A stretch of DNA of 11,015 bases from the NCBI GenBank assembly GCA_021442505.1, contig JABUTC010000005.1, positions 10,950 to 21,964 of the forward strand, written 5' to 3'. Made by a program: the position numbers and the translations under genes. Below the pieces are notes generated by a model, which searched no databases, was not told where the DNA came from, and saw only the letters and a list, made by a program, of their open reading frames with translations. Of this stretch, positions 1-8,300 are shown piece after piece (positions within the stretch are counted from its first letter, which is position 1; each line of letters starts with the position of its first letter). Source of the stretch: Mogibacterium sp. (lineage in GTDB: Bacteria; Bacillota; Clostridia; Peptostreptococcales; Anaerovoracaceae).

Positions 1-1
1 G

Positions 2-307
2 TGTGACTACTATTATTCGGGCAATATCACCTATGCTGAAAACAACATCAGCATTCAGGCGAGCAATCCATACAACGAGGCGGACAAGGTTTCGATTTAT
101 GCAAAGGCGCCTTCCTCGCAGGGGCAGACGAGCGTCACAGGCCTTATCCTGACGCTGGCGGAATCGCTGCGGACACCTTACGCGGCCAAAATCGTCTTTT
201 CGACGAAGCCCCTCCCGATAAATGCCGACTTGCTTGGACAGCTGATGGTAAACGACAGGGAGTCGATGGCGGAGTTTCGCCGGTCAAACGCGCTTGTGGT
301 GTATTAG
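2..307 (+). CDS. C-terminal fragment of an unrecognised protein
   Basis: An open frame enters from the left edge (first whole codon at 2) and ends at TAG 305-307, giving the last 101 residues. It contains YYYSGNITYAENN near its start, the stretch ISIQASNPYNEADKVSIYA, and ends RRSNALVVY. There is no obvious membrane segment, metal-binding cluster or nucleotide-binding motif. The frame uses CGG, CGC and CCC codons, unlike the AGA-rich ribosomal genes that follow, but the piece is short. The next promoter starts about 30 bp after the stop and no plus-strand terminator is visible between them, so some read-through into rpsF is possible. I do not recognise the family and assign no function. The reading frame itself is fairly secure because it is uninterrupted for 303 bp and ends just before a clear promoter. 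Confidence 0.6.
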   Translation, partial: CDYYYSGNITYAENNISIQASNPYNEADKVSIYAKAPSSQGQTSVTGLILTLAESLRTPYAAKIVFSTKPLPINADLLGQLMVNDRESMAEFRRSNALVVY

Positions 308-337
308 GAAAACACCGAAAGTTTTAGCAAAAAATCC

Positions 338-365
338 TTGATTTTTCAAGGCAAAAGGGTATAAT
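338..365 (+). promoter_or_regulatory. Sigma-A-type promoter of the rpsF operon with embedded palindrome
   Basis: TTGATT (338-343) and a perfect TATAAT (360-365) are 16 bp apart, which predicts a start near 371-373. The -35 box lies inside an inverted repeat, CCTTGA (336-341), TTTT, TCAAGG (346-351). The block cttgatttttcaaggc (337-352) recurs without change in the promoter at 2017-2032. On the minus strand the same palindrome is followed by a run of six T (329-334 read leftward), so it could also act as a weak leftward terminator. The boxes are seen directly; their activity is inferred. Confidence 0.8.
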
Positions 366-370
366 AGACA

Positions 371-436
371 AGCGAGTCTCGTATTGGGGCTCGCTTTAAT
401 CCTGCACCGAAAGGTGCCACTTAAGTCCACAGGAGG
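371..436 (+). promoter_or_regulatory. Structured rpsF leader, candidate S6:S18 autoregulatory site
   Basis: Two hairpins fill the predicted leader. In the first, AGCGAGTCTC (371-380) pairs with GGGGCTCGCT (386-395), including two U-G pairs, around a five-base loop. In the second, GCACC (404-408) pairs with GGTGC (413-417) around a GAAA tetraloop. CCTG (401-404) could also pair with CAGG (430-433), which would cover part of the Shine-Dalgarno AGGAGG (431-436) but compete for G404. Leaders bound by the S6:S18 complex are known upstream of rpsF in many bacteria and carry a CCG next to a helix. A CCG is present here at 407-409. The hairpins are visible; assignment to that regulatory family is inference from position and partial resemblance. 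Confidence 0.5.
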
Positions 437-443
437 TGAAGAC

Positions 444-731
444 ATGAGAGACTATGAACTGTTATTCGTGCTCGATACTGATCTTGCAGAGGATCAGAAG
501 GAAGCAATGGTCGAGACAGTCAAGGGAATCATCAACCAGGGCGGAGAAGCTGGCGAAGCTGATGTTTGGGGCAACAGAAAACTTGCTTACCCAATCAACA
601 AGAAGAACGAGGGTTACTATGTTGTAATCCCATTCAAGGCTGAGGCAGAACTGCCAAAGGAGCTTGACAGAAGACTGAGAATTTCCGACAAGGTTGTAAG
701 ACACATCATAGTATGTCCGGACGAAGACTAG
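444..731 (+). CDS. rpsF: Small ribosomal subunit protein bS6
   Basis: A 95-residue protein, the usual length for bS6. It binds bS18 and 16S rRNA on the platform of the 30S subunit. The N-terminus MRDYELLFVLDTDL is the first strand typical of the family, YPINKKNEGYYVVIPF is the conserved central segment, and RISDKVVRHIIV is the last strand. ATG 444 is chosen because AGGAGGTG (431-438) lies just ahead of it and because the family starts at MRxYE. An in-frame TTG at 384 would add 20 unrelated residues encoded by the leader hairpins, so it is rejected. It is first in the operon, followed 15 bp later by ssb, and may be autoregulated through the leader together with bS18. Assignment is near certain. 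Confidence 0.97.
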   Translation: MRDYELLFVLDTDLAEDQKEAMVETVKGIINQGGEAGEADVWGNRKLAYPINKKNEGYYVVIPFKAEAELPKELDRRLRISDKVVRHIIVCPDED

Positions 732-746
732 TCCAGGGAGGCGTAT

Positions 747-1232
747 ATGAACAGTGTTATTTTGATCGGAAGGCTCGCAAGAGATCCTGAACTGAGCTAC
801 ACTCCAAACAACCAGACACCGGTGACAAGATTCACGCTCGCAGTTGACAGACCTACACAGGCAGGTCAGGAGAGACAGGCGGATTTTATCAGAATCACAG
901 TGTTCGGCAGACAGGCTGAGACAGTAGCGCAGTATCAGAAGAAGGGCAGCCAGGTTGCTGTAAGCGGCAGAATCCAGACAGGAAGCTACAAGAACAGGGA
1001 AGGTGTTACAGTTTACACAACTGACATCATCGCTAGCAGAGTAGAGTTCCTCGGAAGCGCAGGCGGAAATGCAGGAAACGGCGGAAACGGCGGATCTGCA
1101 TTCGGCGGTTCGTTCGGCGGTTCAGACAACTTCGGCGGTCAGTCAGATTCCATGACAAGAAACCAGAGCTCATTCGAAGAGCAGCCATATCCGGATTCCT
1201 TCCAGGAAATCAATGAGGATATGCCATTCTAG
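747..1232 (+). CDS. ssb: Single-stranded DNA-binding protein
   Basis: A 161-residue SSB that coats single-stranded DNA in replication, repair and recombination, normally as a homotetramer. Residues 1-105 form the OB-fold, starting MNSVILIGRLARDPEL and including FIRITVFGRQAE and GSQVAVSGRIQTGSY. Residues 106-150 are a flexible Gly/Asn/Ser linker with repeated GGN and FGG units. The protein ends in an acidic tip, EINEDMPF, the conserved docking peptide for SSB partner proteins (consensus ending in DxPF). AGGGAGG (735-741) sits five bases before the ATG, and the gap after rpsF is 15 bp. Its place between the two ribosomal genes is the common Bacillota arrangement and makes it the primary SSB rather than a plasmid or phage copy. 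Confidence 0.97.
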   Translation: MNSVILIGRLARDPELSYTPNNQTPVTRFTLAVDRPTQAGQERQADFIRITVFGRQAETVAQYQKKGSQVAVSGRIQTGSYKNREGVTVYTTDIIASRVEFLGSAGGNAGNGGNGGSAFGGSFGGSDNFGGQSDSMTRNQSSFEEQPYPDSFQEINEDMPF

Positions 1233-1252
1233 AAGAAAGGGGAAAAGCACGA

Positions 1253-1501
1253 ATGTATAACAAGAACCAGAAGCGTCAGGGCATGGGCATGAGAAGAAAG
1301 AAAGTTTGCCAGTTCTGCGCTGACAAGGATAAGAAGATTGATTATAAAGACGTCGAGACTCTGAAGAAGTACACAACTGAGAGAGGCAAGATCCTCCCAA
1401 GAAGAGTTACAGGTACATGTGCAATGCACCAGAGAGCAGTAGCAAAGGCAATCAAGAGAGCAAGAGTAGTTGCACTCCTGCCATTCGACGCAGAGCTTTA
1501 A
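1253..1501 (+). CDS. rpsR: Small ribosomal subunit protein bS18
   Basis: An 82-residue basic protein, close to the usual length. It binds bS6 and the central domain of 16S rRNA. The core KKVCQFCADKDKKIDYKD, ILPRRVTGTCAMHQR and the following Ala/Lys/Arg helix are diagnostic. C19, C22, C56 and H59 form a complete set of zinc ligands, so this is the zinc-binding form; some bacteria have a paralogue lacking these residues for zinc limitation. A purine-rich AAAGGGG lies about ten bases before ATG 1253. The gene is 20 bp after ssb and closes the operon, with a terminator right after it. Confidence 0.97.
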   Translation: MYNKNQKRQGMGMRRKKVCQFCADKDKKIDYKDVETLKKYTTERGKILPRRVTGTCAMHQRAVAKAIKRARVVALLPFDAEL

Positions 1502-1516
1502 TAAAAGAGAAGAGAG

Positions 1517-1549
1517 AAGAGTGACGCCCGCTGTGGCGCCACTCTTTTT
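1517..1549 (+). terminator. Rho-independent terminator of rpsF-ssb-rpsR
   Basis: AAGAGTG (1517-1523) pairs with CACTCTT (1540-1546). After one A/C mismatch, CGCC (1525-1528) pairs with GGCG (1535-1538) around a six-base loop. The stem runs into TTTTT (1545-1549). It lies 15 bp after the rpsR stop on the same strand, as expected for the operon end. Confidence 0.9.
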
Positions 1550-1598
1550 CGTTGCAATTTTGTGCAGTGTGGTAGTTCAGCGGGCATCGAATGGAGCG

Positions 1599-1757
1599 TT
1601 TTTCCGAAAAGTACCATTTTTCGCATCTTGGCGAAAGTTTTTGCACGTAACTTTCAAAAATTTTTCCGAAAAGATGGGAAAATGAGGCAGTCAGCGAAAC
1701 TTTTGCCATGTTCTGCACCTGATAAGGTATTTCCGGAGTACCACTGAGCAACTTTTG
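1599..1757. repeat. Degenerate ~62-bp direct repeat downstream of rpsR
   Basis: TTTTTCCGAAAAG occurs exactly at 1599-1611 and 1661-1673, 62 bp apart. In each copy a second match follows 32-33 bases after the unit starts: gcgaaagtttttgc at 1631 and gcgaaacttttgcc at 1694. A weaker third copy seems to begin near 1727, with atttccgg, then agtacca as in copy one, then gcaacttttggc. The first copy can also fold, CGAAAA (1605-1610) with TTTTCG (1618-1623). Between the matched blocks the copies differ strongly, so this is either an old duplication or shared low-complexity sequence. Confidence 0.4.
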
Positions 1758-2016
1758 GCTATAAATAATATACACATTGTTAGAAAAGTGTTACTTAATG
1801 TAATCGCTTAAGCAGCATTTCAGCAACTATCAAAAAAAGTTACCTCAAAAACTTTCGTCAAGCTCTCAAAAACGAGCTTTTTAGGAAAAATTTTCAAAAC
1901 TTAGGTTTTGAGTCTTATTTTCCTCAATAATTTCTTCCAAAATTTCTTCCCCCAAAAATAACAAGCCGGCGAACTTTATTCATCTGCGCAACAGAGGGGT
2001 CAAATCGCCTCGAATG
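1758..2016. other. Non-coding A/T-rich stretch with clustered hairpins
   Basis: No believable gene is present: short open frames here lack ribosome binding sites and family motifs. Several inverted repeats are visible. AAGTGTTAC (1786-1794) pairs with GTAA plus CGCTT (1800-1809, one bulged T). AAAGTT (1836-1841) pairs with AACTTT (1850-1855). AAGCTC (1860-1865) pairs with GAGCTT (1874-1879) and runs into TTTTT, resembling a plus-strand terminator. TCAAAAC (1894-1900) pairs with GTTTTGA (1905-1911). AATTTCTTCC is repeated at 1929-1938 and 1941-1950. The stretch may carry a second terminator for the ribosomal operon or a small RNA, but no convincing promoter boxes precede the hairpins. Confidence 0.45.
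1860..1882 (+). terminator. Weak terminator-like hairpin in the intergenic region
   Basis: AAGCTC (1860-1865) and GAGCTT (1874-1879) form a six-pair stem with an eight-base A-rich loop, overlapping a run of five T (1878-1882). It would act on plus-strand transcripts, either read-through from rpsR or a short unannotated RNA. The stem is short, so efficiency is doubtful. Confidence 0.4.
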
Positions 2017-2017
2017 C

Positions 2018-2047
2018 TTGATTTTTCAAGGCTTTGGGCGGTATAAT
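2018..2047 (+). promoter_or_regulatory. Sigma-A-type promoter of the giant repeat protein gene
   Basis: TTGATT (2018-2023) and a perfect TATAAT (2042-2047) are separated by 18 bp; the predicted start is near 2054. As in the rpsF promoter, the -35 box lies inside a palindrome, CTTGA (2017-2021), TTTT, TCAAG (2026-2030). The 16 bases 2017-2032 are identical to 337-352, while the rest of the spacer differs. This suggests either a shared binding site or a conserved promoter style in this organism. Confidence 0.75.
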
Positions 2048-2053
2048 ATTGTT

Positions 2054-2257
2054 GAGTAGTAGGATTAAAAAGCAAACTGGCGCGTATTTCTTTTGCAATA
2101 AGTGAGCCCCAGTTGGTTTTGTGATGCTCTTTATTGTAGTAGAAGTACCCACAAGCCCCAAATTTCAAGGGTTGCGGGATATAGGCGTCAAAGCAAGCAT
2201 CAATCCCAGAATCAATATAGTTAGCAAGATAGGAGACTTATTCTTGTGCATCAAGTA
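2054..2257 (+). promoter_or_regulatory. Long structured 5' leader of the giant gene
   Basis: About 217 nt separate the predicted start from ATG 2272. AACTGG (2075-2080) can pair with CCAGTT (2109-2114). TGATGC (2122-2127) can pair with GCATCA (2197-2202), closing a domain that contains a G/C hairpin: CCC (2148-2150) with GGG (2176-2178), CAA (2152-2154) with TTG (2172-2174), and CCC (2156-2158) with GGG (2169-2171), with one mismatch and one bulged G. I match it to no known riboswitch class. Candidate roles are translation control or mRNA stability; all are inference. Confidence 0.4.
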
Positions 2258-2271
2258 GTGGAGGGAGAACC

Positions 2272-2367
2272 ATGAAAGAGAAGTTGAGGAAAGGAATTGC
2301 TCTGGTCGTCGCGGGAGCACTGGTTTTTACCAGCCTTGCGTATACGACGACTAATGTGCTGAAGGCC
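2272..2367 (+). other. Signal peptide of the giant protein
   Basis: Residues 1-7 (MKEKLRK) are basic. Residues 8-24 form a hydrophobic core, GIALVVAGALVFTSLAY. A polar part ends in VLKA, with likely cleavage after Ala32 before SEEE. This is a standard Sec signal for export across the membrane. The cleavage site is inferred. Confidence 0.85.
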
Positions 2368-5300
2368 TCTGAGGAGGAATTCGGAAGTCAGATAGAGCAA
2401 CCGACAGGTGAGAACGCACCGGAGGAGGTCGCCCAGAACGAGACTCCGCAGGTTGAGGAAGAACAGCTCAGCCTGACCGAGGAGCCGGGCGGCGAACAGG
2501 AGCAGACGGAACCGGAGACGCCGGCGCCAAAAGAATACACGGTAACGATTGAGGAGCCTGCGCTTAGCGGAGGCCAGCTTTACGTGTGGACTGATGGCAG
2601 CGAAGAGGCAGTTTCTTTCTCCGGTAAAAAGTTCGAAAAGAAAGCAGTCGAGGGGTCGACTTTTAACCTGCGCGTAGAAGTAAGCGAAGGGTACGAGCTC
2701 GAGTCCATCCACAGCAACGGCAGCCAGCTTAATGCGGTACCGGGCAGAGAAGGTTACTATCAGATTGCCAACCTCGATGCGAACACCAAGGTTAAGGTGA
2801 CATACCGTGAGGTTAAGATAGAACAAGAAGACAAGACCGGAGAAGGCGACAAGGGCGACAAGGCCGAGCCGGGCAAGGACGAGCCTGACCCTGACCCGAA
2901 GGAAGAGCCGAAGAAAGAAGAGCCAAAGGCAGAAGATAAGGAAACTGCAGAGGACTCTTCAATTATCGGATTCTTTAAGGACCTTCTCGGAATAGGAACA
3001 GTCGAGGAAACTCCGGAAGCTGAAAACGACCAGTACGAGATTACGGTTATTTTCAACACGGCCGACGGCACCAAAATCGACGAGCAGGTAGTAATGATAG
3101 ACAAGAAGACCAACAAGGTTCTTGTCGGACTTGTTTTGCCGGAAACACCATCAGCAGGCAGCAACAAGAAATTTACAGGTTGGTTCTCGGGCGAGAATCA
3201 GCTGGTTCTCCCAACAGACGCAAATGCACAGGATTTCATAAAGCTCGCAGGTGAAAACAGCACAATCACCTACGTGCCACAATACGAAGAAGCTTACTAC
3301 GCATACTTCCTCTCGGTTGACGGAAGCACCGTAGTTTACACCGCAGTTATCAATGACAAGAGTCAGCAGATAACCGCATACGAAGGATACGAGCCACAGG
3401 GTTCGAAGGTAACAGGCTGGCAGTTTGGCGACAAGACCTATGCGCCGGGCGAAAAATTCTCCATCAGCTCTGACGTGACACTCACACCTCAGGTTGAATC
3501 ATCATGCTGGGTTACTTTCAACTCGATGGGCGGAAGCGTCGTTTCATCGGCAGCCGTTACTTCGGGAAAAAATCTCGATCTCGCGACAATCGAAAAGCCG
3601 ACAAGAGCGGGCTTCACATTCAAGGGCTGGAGCAAGACACCAAACGGAACGGTTATCACAAATCTCACAGTAAACAGCGACACTATGCTCTATGCAATCT
3701 GGGAAGGAGCAGATGTTGATTACACAATCGTTTACTGGGGTGAGAATGCCAACGACACTGAGTATTCGGTAATTGCTACAGAAAAGAAAAAGGCAAAGGC
3801 AGGAACAACAGTCACACTGACCAAAGAAAAAGCACCTCTGCCTAAGGACTTCGCAGACAGAGAGCACTTCACATTCAGTCATGCTGATTCGGCAGTAATC
3901 AGCCAGGACGGTTCGACTGCAATAAATGTTTACTACACAAGAAACGTTTACACATTCACCTTCCAGAGAGAGAAGGGAAAAGAGTGGGTAGGCGGACTTC
4001 GCAACGGTCACTTTGAGGAAAGATGGGACGAGTCTCCAATCAGCACTAACACTTCGATAATCAGTAAGAGCTGGACGACCATCTACAGTTTCTCCGCAAA
4101 GTACGGAGCATATATCGGAGATAAGTTCGCATTCACAGGAAGTGACGGAGTGTCATATCCAAGATCGGACAAGCTCATCACATGGAAGGCGACAAATAAG
4201 AATGTTTACTCCCGCAGAATCACAGCGGTTGAGACAATGCCGGGAGAGAATGTCACATTCCACTTCTACTATGCAGCACTCAAGCTCGCAGCTTACAAGT
4301 GCTACTACTACGGAGAGGATCCTAACGGCGACAAGACATATGACGGCAAAAAGTATTCACTCATCACTGTATACAACACTGACCTGAGAGAGTACAACGA
4401 AAGCGATATGTTCCTGGAGTTCGAGGGATACACAAAGAAGAATGCCGTAAAGGAAAACGGAAAAGCACCGAAAGAAGATGAGACAATCATCGGAACCGGT
4501 GATATGTACTTCTACTACACCAGAAACAATTACACACTCACTCTCAACAACTACGGTAAGGAAGACAAGAAGACCGTAGGCTTTGACACATCACTCGAGC
4601 AATACAACGTAGCACCAGAGAGACCTTCGTCAGTTTCGGAGAGTGCGATTTTCAAGGGATGGTATGAGGTTGACCCTTCAAAGGTAAAATCGCTGAAGGG
4701 CATTCAGCCATATAATTTCACAGGCAAGAAGATGCCGGCAGGCAACATGGTTCTCTACGCATACTGGGAGGAGCAGCCTGTCAACATCACAATCACAGTT
4801 CCGCTGAACTCGAATCCAAGCAAGAAGTACGAGACCAGCGTTCAGGCAGGAACGGTTATTTCAAACACAACGGAGTACACCCAGGCTCTCAACGACCTTG
4901 CTGCAGAGGGCAAGTCAGTAAAGAAGTGGGTAGACACAAGTACAAATAAAGAATTCGACATCAACCAGGCAATCGATAAGGACACATCGGTAGTCGCAGT
5001 TCTGATGGGCGCTGAGAATGCCAAGTACACAGTAAGTTACGATCTCGGTGAGGGCTCAAGCGCAAGCTGGTCAAACGAACAGAAGACAGATGAAAAGAAC
5101 TACGGCGGTGGTTCCTTTGCTTCAGTATGGGCGTTCCCATCGGATGCAGAGGCCCCTGCAGAAAAGCAGTTCCTGAACTGGACCGACCAGAACGGTGTAT
5201 CGTACTACCCTGGCGATAAAGTTGAAGTAAACTCGAATGTTGTCCTGACCGCACAGTACACAGCGGCTCCAAAGCCGGTAGAAGTAAAGTACTATGCGAA

Positions 5301-8300
5301 CGACGGCGAGACGACAGACCCTGTAGTTTACAAGTACTATGTTGGACAGAATCCAATCGTGGCAATCTGCACATTCGAGAATCCGGGATACACATTCGTA
5401 GGCTGGAACACAAAAGCTGACGGAAGCGGTACGGCTTATCCATACGGAAGCAGAGTGAAGGTTCCTGAAGGCGGAATCAGCCTCTACGCTCAGTGGGCAA
5501 CACTCGAGGCAGAAGGTTACACCGGAGTTTACGACGGACAGGCACACTCGGCGACTGCATCGGCAACAGCCGGATACACGGTTGAGTACCTCGTAGACGG
5601 CAAGTGGAGCACAACTGCACCAAGCATCAAGAACGTCGGTCAAAAGTCCGTATATATTAAGGCGTCAAAGACAGGTTCGTCGACACTTATCGCGACCGTT
5701 ACACTCAAGGTAACACCTGCAACTCTTAAGGTAAGCACGCCAAGCGCAAGCAAGGAGTACGACGGAACAGCACTTACAGCTGACGGATCGGTTGAGGGCC
5801 TTGTAAACGGCGAGCAGGTTTCTTTCAAGACAACAGGATCGCAGACAGACATCGGTCAGAGTGAGAACACTTATGAGCTTAAGTGGGACAAGACTGCCAA
5901 GAAGAGCAACTACACAGTAATTTCGAGCACAGGAATTCTGAGAGTAACAGAGTTCATGGGCGAGGTTACAGTAACCACAACAGGCGGCACTTTCACATAC
6001 GACGGAAAGGCGCATGGAGCTACAGTTGAGGTAACAGGACTTCCTAAGGGATATACCGTTGAGAAGGCGACTTCGAATGCAACTGCAACAAATGTAACGG
6101 CAAAACCGGTTCAGGCAATTTGCAATGAACTTGTAATCAAGAACCCTAAGGGAACTGATGTAACAAGCCAGCTCAAACTCAAGAGAGTTAACGGCAGCAT
6201 CACTATCAACAAGGCTACGCTGACGGTAACAACCCCGAGCGCAAGCAAGGAGTACGACGGTGAGCCTCTCACAAAGGAAGGAAAAGTTGAAGGCTTCGTA
6301 AACGGCGAGACCGCAACTTTCAGCACCACAGGAACACAGACTTCCGTAGGCTCAAGCCAGAACACATACAGCCTCACATGGGACAAGACTGCAAAGGCAG
6401 GCAACTACAGTGTAAGCGAGAACCTTGGAACTCTGACAGTTACGGAGTACAAGGGTAAAATCGTTGCGACTGTTTCCAATGTGACAGCTACATATGACGG
6501 CAAGGCACACGGTGCGACAGTAAGCGTAACCGGACTCCCTAAGGGATACACGGCTACGGCAGGCTCAAGCACTACTGTAACTGACGTAACAACGGGCACA
6601 ACTGCAGTTTGCGATTCGCTCGTAATTAAGAATTCAAAGGGTACAGATGTAACAGACACACTCGATATCGAGAGAGTGCCGGGAACCATCGTTATTAACC
6701 CTGCACCAATCACAATCACAACACCGACCGTAAGCAAGACCTACGACGGCACAGCACTCACAGCTGCCGGCACAATGGAGGGTCTTGTAAACGGCGAGAC
6801 AGCTACTTTCAGCACTACCGGATCACAGACAGGCGTAGGAACAAGCAACAACACATACAGCCTCGTTTGGGACGGCACGGCAAGTTCAAGCAACTACACA
6901 GTAAACGCTTCGGTCGGCAAGCTGACAGTCAATGAATTTGCCGGCACGGTTACGGTAAAAACCACCGGCGGCATTTTCACCTATGACGGCCAGGCGCACG
7001 GAGCGACTGTCGAGGTATTCGGACTTCCTGAGAGCGGATACACAGTTGAGACCGCTACATCGAACGCAACAGCAACTGATGCGACAACAGGACTTGCGGC
7101 AACATGCGACAATCTCGTAATCAGAAACGCGGCGGGCGCTGATGTAACAAGCAACCTGACAATTTCGAAGGAAGACGGAAGCATCGTCATCAACAAGGCA
7201 ACGCTGACAGTAAACACACCAAGCGACTCGAAGGTATACAACGGTTCGGCACTCACAAAGGCCGGAACAATCAGCGGTTTTGTGAATGATGAGACAGCTA
7301 CTTTCAGAACTACAGGTTCGCAGACGGGTGTTGGTTCAAGCCAGAATACGTACAGCATCACATGGGACGGCACGGCAAAAGAGTGCAACTACAGCGTTGA
7401 TGCTAACATCGGAACTTTGACCGTAACTCAGTACGGCGATGAAATCGTTGTAACTGCTACAGGCGGAGAGTTCACATACGATGGAACAAATCACAAGGCT
7501 ACAGTTTCGGTAAGCACACTGCCTGAGGGATACACACTCGAGAAGGCATCATCGAATGCAAAGGTTAAGAACGTATCCGACGGAGAGGTGGCTGCAACAG
7601 TTGACGAGCTCGTAATCAGAAACGCTGCAGGCGACGATGTTACAAGCGAGCTGAAGGTAAGATATGTAAGCGGCACACTCAAGGTTAAACCGGCAGCAGT
7701 TTCGGTAAGCACACCGAGCCAGACCAAGACCTATGACGGAACTGCACTGACATCAGCAGGAAGCATCACAGGACTTGTCGGCGATGAGACTGTAGACTTC
7801 AAGACTACCGGTTCACAGACAGAGGTAGGAACAAGCAAAAATACGTACGAGCTTAAGTGGACAGGCACGGCAAAACAGAGCAACTACAGCCTGACAGAAT
7901 CTGTCGGCGACCTGACCGTAAGCGAGTACACAGGAACAATCGATGTAACGACAACAGGCGAAACAGCCGAGTATGACGGACAGGCACACGGCGCTACAGT
8001 TTCAGTAGGCACACTGCCGACCGGCTACACGGTAAAAACCGCTACCGCAAGCGCAACAGCCACCGACGTGACAGGAGCTTCGGGCGTTGCTGCTACATGC
8101 GACACTCTCGTAATCGAGAATGCGGCAGGAGTAGATGTTACATCGAAACTCAATATTAATAAGATAGACGGAAAAATCGTTGTAACACCTAAGGCACTGA
8201 CAGTTACAACAGAGACTGCAAGCAAGGTTTACGACGGAAACGCACTCACGGCAGGAGGAGAAATCACAGGCTTCGTTGAAGGTGAGGATGCGACTTTCGC

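Noticed and set aside
384..443. An upstream TTG start for rpsF
   Set aside because: It would translate the leader hairpins. The strong AGGAGGTG and the bS6 family start both point to ATG 444.
1452..1775. Short open frames on both strands behind rpsR
   Set aside because: They run across the terminator or the degenerate repeat and have no ribosome binding site or recognisable motif.
1980..2168. Minus-strand frame of 62 codons ending RGDLTPLLRR
   Set aside because: It overlaps the promoter and leader of the giant gene, has no family motif I recognise and no clear ribosome binding site.
2054..2257. A c-di-GMP riboswitch in the giant gene leader
   Set aside because: Short GCAAA-like and CAAAGC-like pieces occur, but the paired core and tetraloop-receptor arrangement of the known class cannot be fitted.
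2231..2258. A tiny upstream reading frame (AGGAG at 2231-2235, TTG 2244, stop TAG 2256-2258)
   Set aside because: Four codons from a TTG start after a modest AGGAG can arise by chance. Nothing in its codons suggests attenuation.
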